From contig NZ_FYAS01000019.1 of NCBI RefSeq assembly GCF_900185715.1, positions 62,001-126,000 on the forward strand: a stretch of DNA of 64,000 nt. Reading direction: 5' to 3'. The DNA is from Allobosea sp. CS1GBMeth4. Lineage in GTDB: Bacteria > Pseudomonadota > Alphaproteobacteria > Rhizobiales > Beijerinckiaceae. Numbering within the stretch: the first letter of the stretch is position 1; every line of letters begins with the position of its first letter. Both the position numbers and the translations under genes were made by a program. Shown here one piece after another: positions 35,692 through 44,967 of this stretch. Under the pieces are notes generated by a model, which worked only from the letters and a program-made list of their open reading frames with translations, made no database searches and was not told where the DNA came from.

Positions 35692-37212
35692 ATGGCGGAA
35701 TTGACAGCCGAACAGGTGCAGCGCGGTCGCGGGCCCGACCCGTCCGCGCTCGCGCGCCGCAAGCTGATCAACCGCGAGGTCCGGTCGGCGCGCGAGAAGC
35801 TGACCTCCTCGACCGGCCTCGAGCGCGCCTTCGACTACGAGCTCGTCCGGGTGTTCGCGCAATACCGGCTGAACGGCGCCGCCGGTGTGCTGCTGCTCGC
35901 CCTGCTGGTCGCCGCGGCCGCCTGCGTCTGGGTGCCGGTCTACAAGGTCTCGGGCTGGCTCGGGCTCGTCCTGCTGACCACCGGCTTCACGGCGCTGCTG
36001 TGCCGGCGCTTCCTGGCCGAACCCTCCGCCGCCGCACGCATCGCCTTCTGGCGCAGGCTGCTGCCGGCGGCGGAGCTGCTGCACGGGCTGTCCTGGGCGC
36101 TGCTGGCCACCCTGTTCCTCGGCGTCGACGCTCCCGGCGCCCGCTTCTTCGTGATGACGGCGCTGCTGATCGTCAGCGCGCTGACGGTCACGCTTGCGGC
36201 GACGATGCCGGTCGCGGTCTATTCCGGCCTGGTGCCGATCGTCGCGGCGATCGTCCTGTACTTCGCCGGACGCAACGACATCGACAGCGTCACCATGCTG
36301 CTGATGGCCGCCTGCGCGCAGCTGTTCTTCATCTTCCTGACCAATCGGCTCTATTCGACCTCGGTCGAGACCATCGAGTTTCGCGCCGAGAAGGACGCGC
36401 TGATCGCCGAGCTCGAGACCGCGACCGCCAATTCGGACGAAGCCAGACGCAAGGCCGAGGAGGCCAATCTCGCCAAATCACGCTTCCTGGCGACGATGAG
36501 CCATGAATTGCGCACGCCGCTCAACGCCATCCTCGGCTTCTCCGAGGTGATGAAGAACGAGGTCTTCGGCCCTCACGCCAACGCGGCCTACAAGGAATAT
36601 TCGGGCGACATCCACTCGTCGGGCCAGCACCTGCTCACGCTGATCAACGAGATCCTCGACCTGTCGCGCATCGAGGCCGGCAAATACGAGCTGAACGAGG
36701 AGGCGATCAGCCTCGCCGGCATCGTCGACGACGCCGCGCACATGCTGAACCTGCGCGCCAAGGCCAAGGCCCAGACGATCCGCCAGGCGATCGAGCCGGA
36801 CCTGCCGCGGATCTGGGCCGACGAGCGCGCCATCCGCCAGGCGGTGCTCAACATCCTCGCCAACGCCATCAAGTTCACCCCGCAGGGGGGCGAGATCTCG
36901 ATCAAGGTCGGCTGGACGGCCACCGGCGGACAATATGTCACCATCACCGACACCGGCCCCGGCATCCCCGAGCACGAGATCCCGGTCGTGCTCCAGACCT
37001 TCGGACGCGGCTCGCTGGCGATCAAGACGGCCGAGCAGGGCTCCGGCCTCGGCCTGCCGATCGTCAAGGGGCTGATCGACCTGCATGGCGGCGGCTTCCA
37101 GATCAAGTCGAAGCCGCGCGCCGGCACCGAGGTGACGATCACGCTGCCGGCCGAGCGCGTCATGGACACGCTGCCGGCGCTTCCGGAGCCGGATGCGCGA
37201 TCGGCGGCGTAA
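35692..37212 (+). CDS. PleC/DivJ-like membrane sensor histidine kinase
   Basis: A 506-aa kinase. A soluble leader (about 1-55) precedes six hydrophobic segments, then a short coiled coil (AEKDALIAELETATANSDEA), a HisKA domain with His271 in ATMSHELRTPLNAILGFSEV, and an ATPase domain with N box NILANAIKFT, G1 TDTGPGIP and G2 GSGLGLPIVKGLIDLHGG. The HisKA region is close to PleC, which acts on DivK in alphaproteobacterial cell-cycle control. No response regulator is adjacent, so it is an orphan kinase. Start ATG 35692 preferred over 35578. Confidence 0.93.
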   Translation: MAELTAEQVQRGRGPDPSALARRKLINREVRSAREKLTSSTGLERAFDYELVRVFAQYRLNGAAGVLLLALLVAAAACVWVPVYKVSGWLGLVLLTTGFTALLCRRFLAEPSAAARIAFWRRLLPAAELLHGLSWALLATLFLGVDAPGARFFVMTALLIVSALTVTLAATMPVAVYSGLVPIVAAIVLYFAGRNDIDSVTMLLMAACAQLFFIFLTNRLYSTSVETIEFRAEKDALIAELETATANSDEARRKAEEANLAKSRFLATMSHELRTPLNAILGFSEVMKNEVFGPHANAAYKEYSGDIHSSGQHLLTLINEILDLSRIEAGKYELNEEAISLAGIVDDAAHMLNLRAKAKAQTIRQAIEPDLPRIWADERAIRQAVLNILANAIKFTPQGGEISIKVGWTATGGQYVTITDTGPGIPEHEIPVVLQTFGRGSLAIKTAEQGSGLGLPIVKGLIDLHGGGFQIKSKPRAGTEVTITLPAERVMDTLPALPEPDARSAA

Positions 37213-37224
37213 CCCGCCGCCCGC

Positions 37225-37275
37225 TAGAGACCGTTTCACCGATCAGCTGATTCAATCTGATCGGATCCGGCTCTA
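37225..37275. repeat. intergenic palindrome between convergent genes
   Basis: Outer arms TAGAG and CTCTA, inner arms CCGATCAG (37239-37246) and CTGATCGG (37257-37264). The right end includes the stop codon of the HxlR gene. May also act as a bidirectional terminator. Resembles a mobile palindrome of this order. Confidence 0.6.
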
Positions 37276-37620
37276 AGCGACCCTGGAGAGGGCCGGTTCG
37301 CTCTCCCGCCCGGCCTCGATCTCCTCCCACCAATCGCCGAGCGCGTCGATCAGCGGCACGAGGCGAAAGCCCGCCGGGGTCAGCGTGTAGTCGACCCGGC
37401 GCGGATAGCCCTCATGGTCGATCCGCCGGACGATACCGGCCGCTTCGAGCTTGCGCAGTTCCAGCGTCAGCATGCGGTGCGAGACGGTCGGGTTGTCGCG
37501 CCTGAGCTCGCCGAAACGCTTGCTGCCGTCCTTCAGATAGTAGAGCAGCAAGGTCGGCCAGCGGCCGCTCAGCACCCGCATGACGCTTTCGATCGCGCAG
37601 TCCGAAACGACGTCCTTCAT
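37273..37620 (-). CDS. HxlR family transcriptional regulator
   Basis: A 115-aa winged-helix regulator. MKDVVSDCAIESVMRVLSGR carries the conserved Cys9 often used for redox or aldehyde sensing, followed by WPTLLLYYLKDGSKRFGELR and VDYTLTPAG, the standard HxlR core. ATG 37620 gives the family N-terminus; the frame extends to 37686. Divergent from a GST-like gene across 107 bp and probably its regulator. Confidence 0.92.
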   Translation of the reverse strand: MKDVVSDCAIESVMRVLSGRWPTLLLYYLKDGSKRFGELRRDNPTVSHRMLTLELRKLEAAGIVRRIDHEGYPRRVDYTLTPAGFRLVPLIDALGDWWEEIEAGRESEPALSRVA

Positions 37621-37727
37621 GCTCCGGTCCGCCTGGTTACAGAAAAGTGCGTGATTTACATGGGCCGGCGGGCGGCTAGGTTCCACCCCGCTGCGCAGCG
37701 TTTCCCAACCCGAATGGAAAACGCACG

Positions 37728-38432
37728 ATGGAACCGATCCTCGTCTATGGCTACCCGTCCGGCACCTCGATGGGGCTGGTCGCGGCCCTCGAATGGCTGG
37801 GCCGACCCTATAAGCTCTGCCGCGTCGACATGCTCGGCGAAATGCGCGAGCCGCCCTACAGGCGGATCAATGCGCGCGTCGAGACCCCGGTGCTGATCAC
37901 CGATCAGGGCCGCCCGCTCAGCGAGACCATGGCGATCGCCGCCTGGCTCGAAGCGCGCGACAGCGAACGTCGCATCAGCTTCGACCCGCTCTCGCCCGAG
38001 GCCGACCGGATGCACCAGCTCATCGGCTTCCTCAACACCGGCTTCACCAGCGCCTTCTACCCGCTCTGGGCCGCGCTGGAATTGCCCGAGCCCGATCCCG
38101 ATTTCGCGGCGGCGCTGCGCCGCTTCGGACGCGAGCGGGTGATCGAGCGCCACGATCGGCTGGAGGAGATGCTCGACGGCGGCCGCTGGGTGGTCGGCGG
38201 CAAGCACACGCTCGCCGATGCGCTGCTCGCCGGCGTGGCGCGCTGGCTCGAATACCATGAGGTCGCCGAGATCTCGCGCTGGCCGAAGCTGCAGGCGCTA
38301 CGCCGGCGGGTCGAGGCCGATCCGGCAGTGGTCTATGCGAGTGCTCTGGAACTCGGCGAGACGCCGGCCGCCAGCGGCGCCTGCAAGGGGCATCTGCCGC
38401 TGGCGGAGGTGATCGAGCGCTTCGGCGCCTGA
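37728..38432 (+). CDS. glutathione S-transferase-like protein
   Basis: A 234-aa GST-fold protein. The N-terminal domain (MEPILVYGYPSGTSMGLVAA to about 78) has the thioredoxin fold with VETPVLITDQG and LSETMAIAAWLE; Ser12 or Ser14 could be the catalytic residue. The helical domain is unusually rich in Arg/Glu. Likely controlled by the divergent HxlR regulator, a pairing common for electrophile detoxification. Confidence 0.88.
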   Translation: MEPILVYGYPSGTSMGLVAALEWLGRPYKLCRVDMLGEMREPPYRRINARVETPVLITDQGRPLSETMAIAAWLEARDSERRISFDPLSPEADRMHQLIGFLNTGFTSAFYPLWAALELPEPDPDFAAALRRFGRERVIERHDRLEEMLDGGRWVVGGKHTLADALLAGVARWLEYHEVAEISRWPKLQALRRRVEADPAVVYASALELGETPAASGACKGHLPLAEVIERFGA

Positions 38433-38437
38433 CAGGC

Positions 38438-38475
38438 GAAGACGCGCCGGGTCGAACGCCCGGCGCGGTCTTCGG
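38438..38475. terminator. bidirectional hairpin between convergent genes
   Basis: GAAGAC-GCGCCGGG pairs with CCCGGCGC-G-GTCTTC around a short loop, just after the GST-like stop and 2 bp from the cobT stop. No strong T run, so termination strength is uncertain. Confidence 0.6.
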
Positions 38476-38477
38476 AG

Positions 38478-39509
38478 CTACTCGCCCTTCCCCGCCACCC
38501 CGGCCTGCGCGAAGGTCGCCATGCCGGAATGGACGTTGGCTGCCGCCTTGACGAGGCCGGCGGCGAGCGCCGCGCCGGTCGCCTCGCCGAGGCGCATGTC
38601 GAGCGCCAGCAGCGGCTGCTTGCTGAGCCTGACCAGCGCCTGCGCATGCGCGCCTTCGGCCGAGAGATGGCCGGCGATGCAATGGTCGAGCGCCGAGGAG
38701 TCGAGCGCGTGCAGGATGGCGGCGGCCGCGGTGACGACATAGCCGTCGAGGATCACCGGGATGCGCTGCAGCCTGGCGGCCAGGATCGCCCCGCAGATCG
38801 CCGCCATCTCGCGGCCGCCGAAGCGGCGCAGCACCTCGAGCGGGTCGCTGAGATGGTTGGCGTGGCGCGAGAGGCCCGCCTCGACCGCGGCGATCTTGCG
38901 CTTCAGCCCGTCATCGTCGACACCGGTGCCGCGGCCGCACCAGACGGCGGCGCCGCCGCCATAGAGCGCGGCGAAGATCGCGGCGGCCGAGGTGGTGTTG
39001 CCGATGCCCATCTCGCCGAGCGCCAGCAGATCGGCGCCGCCGGCGAGCGCCTCCATGCCGAAGGCCATGGTCGCGACGCAGGCGCGCTCGTCGAGCGCGT
39101 CGCCTTCCGTGAAATCGCCGGTCGGCAGGTCGAGCGCGAGGTCGAAGACCTTGAAGCCGAGGTCATAGGCGGCGCAGATCTGGTTGATGGCGGCGCCACC
39201 GGCGGCGAAGTTCTCCAGCATCTGCCGCGTCACCGACTGCGGATAGGCCGAGACGCCCTGGGCGACGACGCCGTGATTGCCGGCGAAGACGCAGACCAGC
39301 GGCCGGTCGACCCGCGGCGGCGCCTTGCCCTGCCAGGCAGCGAGCCATTCTGCGATCTCCTCGAGCCGGCCGAGGCTGCCGGCCGGCTTGGTCAGCTCCT
39401 TGTCGCGGGCGCGCACGGTGTTGGCCGCCGCCATGTCCGGGCCCGGCATGCTGGCGATGAGATTGCGGATATCGTCGAAGGGCAGGCCGGAAGCGGGCAT
39501 CGCAGACAT
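38478..39509 (-). CDS. cobT: nicotinate-nucleotide--dimethylbenzimidazole phosphoribosyltransferase
   Basis: A 343-aa cytosolic enzyme (CobT; CobU in the Pseudomonas denitrificans naming) that makes alpha-ribazole phosphate, the lower ligand of cobalamin. Landmarks: RDKELTKPAGSLGRLEEIAE, VCVFAGNHGVVAQGVSAYP and GEMGIGNTTSAAAIFA; the catalytic Glu is expected near the C-terminus. The length fits the family. Divergent from cobS, which uses its product. No cobalamin riboswitch was seen in the 107-bp gap. Confidence 0.96.
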   Translation of the reverse strand: MSAMPASGLPFDDIRNLIASMPGPDMAAANTVRARDKELTKPAGSLGRLEEIAEWLAAWQGKAPPRVDRPLVCVFAGNHGVVAQGVSAYPQSVTRQMLENFAAGGAAINQICAAYDLGFKVFDLALDLPTGDFTEGDALDERACVATMAFGMEALAGGADLLALGEMGIGNTTSAAAIFAALYGGGAAVWCGRGTGVDDDGLKRKIAAVEAGLSRHANHLSDPLEVLRRFGGREMAAICGAILAARLQRIPVILDGYVVTAAAAILHALDSSALDHCIAGHLSAEGAHAQALVRLSKQPLLALDMRLGEATGAALAAGLVKAAANVHSGMATFAQAGVAGKGE

Positions 39510-39616
39510 CTGGGGAAGCCGATCTTGAGAACCTAGGGAATCGAGCGGTCCGAGGTCGCCGCCACGTTGCCGCTGCTGCTATAGGCTGGAGCGAGCGAAG
39601 ACAATCCGAGGGCGGC

Positions 39617-40477
39617 GTGGCGCAAACCGAGAGCGATGATGCGACGCAGGCGACGCCGCCCGACGAGCCGCCGCTCTGGCCGGGCTGGCTGATCGCGACC
39701 GCGACCTGCATCCGCTTCTATTCGCGCCTGCCGGTGCCGGCGCTGCCGGGCGAGAGCGCCCATGCCGTGCCGGATTTCCGGCTGGTGCCGCGTGCCCTGC
39801 CCGTCGCGGCGCTGGCGATCGCCTTGCCGGCGGCGCTGATCGCGCTGCTCGCCGGCCTCGCGGGGGTCAATGCCGTGCTGACGGCGGCGCTCGCCGTGAC
39901 CGCGCTCGTCGTGACGACCGGCGCCTTCCATGAGGATGGGCTCGCCGACTCGGCCGACGGGCTGTTCGGCGGGCACACGCCGGAGCGGCGGCTCGAGATC
40001 ATGAAGGACAGCCGCGTCGGCACGTTCGGCGCGCTCGCGCTCGGCCTCTCGCTGCTGCTGCGGGTCACCGCGCTCGCGGCGATCCTGCAAGGCGCCGGAG
40101 CCTGGGCCGCGGCGGCGGCGATGCTCGTCGCCGCGCCCTGGTCGCGCGTCGAGGGCGTCCGGCTCCTCGCGACGGTCCCGCCGACCCGGCGCGACGGTGC
40201 GTCCGCTTCGGTTGGCCGGCCCGCACGCGGGGTGCTGCCGGTCGCCTACGGGCTGTCGGGCATCGTCGCGCTGCTGGCGGCCGCCGCGGGCGCCCTGCCC
40301 CTGGGCGGGGTGCTGCTCGGCCTCATCCTCTCGGGGCTGGCAGTCTCCTGGCTGTCGCGCATCGCGATCCGCCTGATCGGCGGGCAGACCGGCGATATCC
40401 TCGGCGCGGCGCAGCAGCTCGGCGAAATCGCGATCTATCTCGGCCTCGCCATCGTCATCGGCTGGGGCGGGCGTTGA
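39617..40477 (+). CDS. cobS: adenosylcobinamide-GDP ribazoletransferase (cobalamin synthase)
   Basis: A 286-aa polytopic membrane enzyme (CobS; CobV in older naming) joining adenosylcobinamide-GDP with alpha-ribazole (phosphate) in the last assembly step. The family motif GAFHEDGLADSADGLFGGHT is complete, and the metal-binding Asp pair lies within it. GTG start at 39617. Its stop overlaps the TTG start of a DUF1289 gene. Divergent from cobT. Confidence 0.95.
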   Translation: MAQTESDDATQATPPDEPPLWPGWLIATATCIRFYSRLPVPALPGESAHAVPDFRLVPRALPVAALAIALPAALIALLAGLAGVNAVLTAALAVTALVVTTGAFHEDGLADSADGLFGGHTPERRLEIMKDSRVGTFGALALGLSLLLRVTALAAILQGAGAWAAAAAMLVAAPWSRVEGVRLLATVPPTRRDGASASVGRPARGVLPVAYGLSGIVALLAAAAGALPLGGVLLGLILSGLAVSWLSRIAIRLIGGQTGDILGAAQQLGEIAIYLGLAIVIGWGGR

Positions 40478-40674
40478 GCGCGATCTCGACCCCCTGCGTC
40501 GAGATCTGCGTGATCGATCCCGCGCGCAGGCTCTGCGAGGGCTGCGGGCGGACGCTGCAGGAGATCGCGCAATGGTCGCGGCTCTCCGAGGCGGAGCGGC
40601 TCGCCGTCATGGCGACGCTGGAGGAGCGCCTCAGCCGTCAGCGAGACGGGCCAACCCCGCGCCGGTCAGCCTGA
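40474..40674 (+). CDS. DUF1289 small Cys-motif protein
   Basis: A 66-aa protein with the DUF1289 pattern: CVEICVIDPARRLCEGCGRT with four cysteines, then EIAQWSRLSEAERLAVMATL. The cysteines probably bind a metal. The TTG start overlaps the cobS stop, so it depends on cobS translation. The 3' end overlaps the convergent GNAT gene by 44 bp. Function unknown; it is often found after cobS or other oxidoreductase genes. Confidence 0.85.
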   Translation: MSAISTPCVEICVIDPARRLCEGCGRTLQEIAQWSRLSEAERLAVMATLEERLSRQRDGPTPRRSA

Positions 40675-41098
40675 AGAACACCTTCTCCGGCTGCTGGGCC
40701 GCGCCCAGGCTCTCGTAGACGCGCAGCAGGCGCTCATTGTCGCGCGCCGCGGTCCAGTCGATCCGGCCGAGGCCCCGGGCCAGGGCCAGCCGTGCCAGCT
40801 CGGCGAGCAGCGCCCGTCCGGCGCCGAGGCCGCGGGCGGCCTTCGCCACATAGATCTCCTTGAGGAAGAAGCCGGGCCTGAGGCCGGGCCCCGGATAGAT
40901 CGCCGAGAAGGCGGCGAAGCCGACGAGCGCGCCGTCCTGCTCGGCGACGAGCAGTTCGGTTCCCGCCGGCCGGCCCGTCAGACCGGCGCGGATCTCGGCG
41001 CCGGACGGGCAAGGCACATGGTAATGCGCCTGCATCTCGGCCATCACGCCGGCGAGCGCGGAATGGTCGGCCTCCTCGCAGGGGCGGACGCGCAGCAT
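40631..41098 (-). CDS. GNAT family N-acetyltransferase
   Basis: A 155-aa single GNAT domain. The acetyl-CoA loop is in AKAARGLGAGRALLAELARL, with the beta-bulge strand before it (FFLKEIYV). The N-terminus MLRVRPCEEADHSALAGVMA is the usual first strand and helix. The substrate is not indicated. It overlaps DUF1289 at its 3' end and follows the TauE/SafE gene by 10 bp, so is likely cotranscribed with it. Confidence 0.9.
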   Translation of the reverse strand: MLRVRPCEEADHSALAGVMAEMQAHYHVPCPSGAEIRAGLTGRPAGTELLVAEQDGALVGFAAFSAIYPGPGLRPGFFLKEIYVAKAARGLGAGRALLAELARLALARGLGRIDWTAARDNERLLRVYESLGAAQQPEKVFFRLTGAGLARLADG

Positions 41099-41108
41099 GA
41101 GGTCCGCC

Positions 41109-41945
41109 TCAGACGATCAAGGACCAGAAGAAGCGGGCGCAGACCACCAGCAGGAAGATGCCGAAGGCGACCTCCAGCCGGCGCTTCGACAGCCGATGGG
41201 CCAGATGCGCGCCGATCGGCGCCGTCCAGATCGAGGTCGGGATGAAGAGCAGGAAGCCGATCAGCGAGACATAGCCGAGCGAGAGCGGCGGCAGCAGGTC
41301 CATTTTCGGCCAGCCGGCATAGATGTAGCCGAGCGCGCCGGGGATCGAGATCAGCACGCCGAGGCCCGAGGAGGTCGCGACCGCCTGGTGGATCGGCCGG
41401 CCGTAGAAGGTCATGAACAGGCTGGAGAGCTGGCCGCCGCCGATGCCCATCAGGGCAGAGAGCACGCCGATGATCAGCCCGTAGATCCGCATCAGGAACG
41501 GCCCCGGCATGTCCTCGCCGAGCTTCCAGCGGTCGGAGGCGAAGAGCAGGCGCATGGCGCTGGCGAAGGCGACGGCGACGAAGACGGCCTTGAACACGTC
41601 CGGCGGGGCATAGCGGGCGATGACGCTGCCGCCGACGACGCCGAGCACGACGGGAACGGCCCAGATCCGGATGATCGAGGTATCGACCATGCCCTTGGCG
41701 AGGTGGGCCCGGTAGGAGCGGACGGAGGTCGGGATGATCACCGCGAGCGAAGTGCCGACGACGAGCGGCATGCGCACCTCCTCGACAACGCCGATCACCC
41801 GGAAGACCTCGTAGAGCACCGGCACGATCACGGCACCACCGCCGACGCCGAACAGGCCGGCGAGCAGGCCGGTCACGGCGCCGGCGAGCACCAGCGAGAC
41901 GGCGAGGAAGATCAAATCGTTCAGGGGAATGCCGGCGATCATCAC
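41109..41945 (-). CDS. TauE/SafE family sulfite/organosulfur exporter-like protein
   Basis: A 278-aa membrane protein with about eight helices. The conserved GLLAGLFGVGGGAVIVPVLY near the N-terminus and its repeat ALMGIGGGQLSSLFMTFYGR in the second half are the TauE/SafE signature. Proposed substrates of the family are sulfite and sulfoacetate; none can be assigned here. Precedes the GNAT gene. Confidence 0.92.
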   Translation of the reverse strand: MMIAGIPLNDLIFLAVSLVLAGAVTGLLAGLFGVGGGAVIVPVLYEVFRVIGVVEEVRMPLVVGTSLAVIIPTSVRSYRAHLAKGMVDTSIIRIWAVPVVLGVVGGSVIARYAPPDVFKAVFVAVAFASAMRLLFASDRWKLGEDMPGPFLMRIYGLIIGVLSALMGIGGGQLSSLFMTFYGRPIHQAVATSSGLGVLISIPGALGYIYAGWPKMDLLPPLSLGYVSLIGFLLFIPTSIWTAPIGAHLAHRLSKRRLEVAFGIFLLVVCARFFWSLIV

Positions 41946-42064
41946 GCATCCGATCCAGGAAAGGTCGGGCCGGTCTTAGGGCTTTGGCGCGAAAGGGCAA
42001 GGTTCAGGCGGCAGGGCCGGCATGCGCGGGCCGGCGCGTCGCGACACGTTGCCGTGAGGGGGTC

Positions 42065-42520
42065 CTAGTCGCTCACCCCGTCCCGCGCGGCGATCGTCAT
42101 GCAGGTCGCCGTCAGCATGGCACAGAGCTTTGGCCTGCCGTCGGTCACGGCGAAGACCTCGGCCATGGCGAGGGTCAGCGTGCGGCCAGCCTTGACCACC
42201 CTGCCCCTGGCGCGGAGCTCGTCGCCAGTCGCCGGGCTGAGCAGATTGATCTTGAATTCAGCGGTGAGCACGCCGTTGCCGGCCGGCATGGTGGTCAGCG
42301 CGGCATAGCCGGCGGCGCTGTCGGCGATGGACGAGACCGCCCCGGCATGGACGAAGCCGTGCTGCTGGCAGAGATGGGCCGAGACCGGCATGGCGATCTC
42401 GACCTCGCCCGGCGCGACGCGCACGAGCCGGGCGCCGAGCGTCGTCATGAAGGCCTGCCTGGCGAAGCTCGCCTCGATGCGGGCGAGGAGCGCGGGATCG
42501 ACTGCCATATCGGCCTGCAT
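42065..42520 (-). CDS. PaaI-type hotdog thioesterase
   Basis: A 151-aa hotdog-fold acyl-CoA thioesterase. The core motif HGFVHAGAVSSIADSAAGYA carries the catalytic Asp and the HG of the PaaI group. ATG 42520 has GGAG 7 nt upstream; the frame extends further but as a shadow of dusA. It starts 4 bp after the dusA stop, so the two share a transcript. Confidence 0.92.
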   Translation of the reverse strand: MQADMAVDPALLARIEASFARQAFMTTLGARLVRVAPGEVEIAMPVSAHLCQQHGFVHAGAVSSIADSAAGYAALTTMPAGNGVLTAEFKINLLSPATGDELRARGRVVKAGRTLTLAMAEVFAVTDGRPKLCAMLTATCMTIAARDGVSD

Positions 42521-42524
42521 TCTC

Positions 42525-43523
42525 TCACTCCGCCGCGATCGCGGGCGGCGCCTCGCGCTCGACATGCGCGACCGCGGCACGCAGTTCGGCCAGGCCGGCC
42601 CCCGCGGCGACGCAATGCTCGGCGAGATGGCGGCGGAACAGGCGCGAGCCGCGCCGGCCCGGGAACAGCCCGACGAGATGGCGGGTGAAGGCGTGGAGGC
42701 GCCCGCCTCGCTGGAGATGGGCGGCGATATAGGGCTCGAGCGCCTCCAACATCGCGAAAGCGTCGGCGACCGGCGCCGCCTCGCCGAACAGGAGCGGATC
42801 GACCGAGAGCAGCACTTCCGGGTTCTGGTAAGCCTCGCGGCCGAGCATGACGCCGTCGACATGGGTGAGATGCGGCCGCCATTCGTCCGGGGCGCGGATG
42901 CCGCCATTGAGCGCGACGATCAGGTCGGGATGGGCGGCCTTGAGACGATAGGCGCGCTCATAGTCCAGCGGCGGAACCTCGCGGTTCTCCTTGGGCGAGA
43001 GGCCCTGCAGCCAGGCCTTGCGGGCGTGGACGACGAGGGCATCGACGCCGGCCGCGCGCACGGCGGCCGTCAGCGCGTCGAGCGCGGCTTCCGGATCCTG
43101 GTCATCGACGCCGATGCGGCACTTCACCGTGACGGGGATGGCGACCGCCGCCTTCATCGCCGCGACACAGTCGCCGACGAGCGCGGGCTCGCGCATCAGG
43201 CAGGCGCCGAAGGCGCCGCCCTGGACGCGGTCGGACGGGCAGCCGCAGTTCAGGTTGATCTCGTCATAGCCGAAATCGGCGCCGATCTTCGCCGCTTCGG
43301 CCAGAAGGGCCGGATCGTTGCCGCCGAGCTGGAGCGCGACGGGATGTTCCATCGCGTCGAAGCCGATCAGGCGCTGCCGATCGCCGCGGATCACCGCCTG
43401 CGCCGTCACCATCTCGGTATAGAGCCGGGCACGGCGCGACATCAGGCGATGGACGATCCGGCAATGCCGGTCGGTCCAGTCCATCATCGGCGCGACCGAG
43501 AATGTGAGCTCCTGCTTTTCCAT
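42525..43523 (-). CDS. dusA: tRNA-dihydrouridine(20/20a) synthase DusA
   Basis: A 332-aa flavoenzyme that reduces uridine 20/20a in the tRNA D-loop with NADPH. The FMN barrel begins SVAPMMDWTDRHCRIVHRLM. The active-site Cys is in EINLNCGCPSDRVQGGAFGA. VHARKAWLQGLSPKENREVP and VALNGGI are DusA-specific. ATG 43523. First gene of a pair with the thioesterase. Confidence 0.96.
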   Translation of the reverse strand: MEKQELTFSVAPMMDWTDRHCRIVHRLMSRRARLYTEMVTAQAVIRGDRQRLIGFDAMEHPVALQLGGNDPALLAEAAKIGADFGYDEINLNCGCPSDRVQGGAFGACLMREPALVGDCVAAMKAAVAIPVTVKCRIGVDDQDPEAALDALTAAVRAAGVDALVVHARKAWLQGLSPKENREVPPLDYERAYRLKAAHPDLIVALNGGIRAPDEWRPHLTHVDGVMLGREAYQNPEVLLSVDPLLFGEAAPVADAFAMLEALEPYIAAHLQRGGRLHAFTRHLVGLFPGRRGSRLFRRHLAEHCVAAGAGLAELRAAVAHVEREAPPAIAAE

Positions 43524-43851
43524 GCCCTTCTACAACATCACAGTGTCGGGTCGCACAAGCCGACCTGATCGACGCGGCGGCGAAGGCTCGCGAGGCGATG
43601 GCGGCGCCGAGCCCATCCAGATCGCTCGGCGCGGGGCCCGAACGAGCCCCGGGGACCTCATCGCCCCTCATATCGGCGAGATGCGCGCCCCGGGCAAGGT
43701 TCCCCTGCGCAACGAACAGGCCGTGCCATTCCGATGGGCGATAGCGGCCCGCCCGGGCCGCGCAGCGCTTGGGCGATCCATTCCCGGACGGGGGTTCGGG
43801 ATCGGAACCATGACGGATAAGCTGATCCCGCGAATTGGACTGGAGGAAACC
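43524..43851. other. 328-bp divergent region before the alanine dehydrogenase gene
   Basis: Separates dusA (leftward) from ald (rightward). I see no gene. A GGCGCGGGGCCCGAACGAGC stretch and a GCCCGCCCGGGC palindrome near 43749 could fold. No known riboswitch core was recognised. Confidence 0.45.
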
Positions 43852-44967
43852 ATGCTGGTCGGCGTCCCCAAGGAAATCAAGATCCACGAATACCGGGTCG
43901 GGCTGACGCCGGAAGCGGTCCGGGAATATGTCGCCGCGGGGCACGAGGTGCTGGTGGAAGCCGGAGCCGGCGCCGGCATCGCAGCCGCGGACGCCGATTA
44001 CGCGGCGGCCGGCGCCGCCATCGCGGCGAGCGCGGCGGAGGTCTTTTCCCGCGCCGAGATGGTCGTCAAGGTCAAGGAGCCGCAGCCGACGGAATGGACG
44101 CAGCTGCGCGAGGGCCAGATCCTGTTCACCTATCTGCACCTCGCCCCCGACCCGGCGCAGACCGCCGGGCTGATCGAATCGGGAGTCACCGCCGTCGCCT
44201 ACGAGACCGTCACGGATCGCTTCGGCGGACTGCCGCTGCTGGCGCCGATGAGCGAGGTCGCCGGACGGCTGGCGATCGAAGCCGCCGGCGCCTCGCTCAA
44301 GCGCCATGCCGGCGGGCGCGGGATCCTGATCGGCGGCGTGCCGGGCGTCCCGCCGGCCCGCATCGTGGTGATCGGCGGCGGCGTGGTCGGCACCCATGCC
44401 GCCCGCATGGCCGCGGGGCTCGGCGCCGATGTGGTGGTGCTCGACCGCTCCCTGCCGCGCCTGCGGCAGCTCGACGAATTGTTCGAAGGCCGGGTCCGGA
44501 CGCGGTTCTCGACGCTCCATGCGGTCGAGGAGGAGGTCGTCGCCGCCGATGTGGTGATCGGGGCGGTGCTCATCCCCGGAGCGGCGGCGCCGAGGCTGGT
44601 CTCTCGCGCGCAGCTGTCGCGGATGAAGCGCGGCGCGGTCCTCGTCGACGTCGCGATCGACCAGGGCGGCTGCTTCGAGACTTCGCGGCCGACCACCCAT
44701 GCGGATCCGACCTTCGAGGTCGACGGGGTCATCCACTACTGCGTCGCGAACATGCCCGGCTCCGTGCCGCTGACCTCCAGCTACGCCCTGAACAACGCCA
44801 CGCTGCCGTTCGGACTGGCCATGGCGGGCAAGGGGCTCGACGCCATCCGCAGCGACCCGCATCTGGCGGCGGGCCTCAACGTGCATCGCGGCGAGGTCAC
44901 CAACGCTTCGGTCGCGACCAGCCTGCGGATGGCCTACGTCCCGGTGGAGAAAGCCCTGGGGCCGTGA
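43852..44967 (+). CDS. ald: alanine dehydrogenase
   Basis: A 371-aa NAD-dependent enzyme that interconverts L-alanine with pyruvate and ammonia. [20 protein letters not shown] is the invariant N-terminus. Catalytic Lys is in MVVKVKEPQ and His in [12 protein letters not shown] fold: [14 protein letters not shown]. The length is exactly typical. ATG 43852 follows GGAGGAAACC; ATG 43810 is in frame but adds 14 non-family residues. Confidence 0.97.
   Translation: MLVGVPKEIKIHEYRVGLTPEAVREYVAAGHEVLVEAGAGAGIAAADADYAAAGAAIAASAAEVFSRAEMVVKVKEPQPTEWTQLREGQILFTYLHLAPDPAQTAGLIESGVTAVAYETVTDRFGGLPLLAPMSEVAGRLAIEAAGASLKRHAGGRGILIGGVPGVPPARIVVIGGGVVGTHAARMAAGLGADVVVLDRSLPRLRQLDELFEGRVRTRFSTLHAVEEEVVAADVVIGAVLIPGAAAPRLVSRAQLSRMKRGAVLVDVAIDQGGCFETSRPTTHADPTFEVDGVIHYCVANMPGSVPLTSSYALNNATLPFGLAMAGKGLDAIRSDPHLAAGLNVHRGEVTNASVATSLRMAYVPVEKALGP

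Noticed and set aside
39510-39616. cobalamin riboswitch between cobT and cobS
   Set aside because: Gap of 107 bp with no recognisable B12-box or conserved core; too short for a full element.
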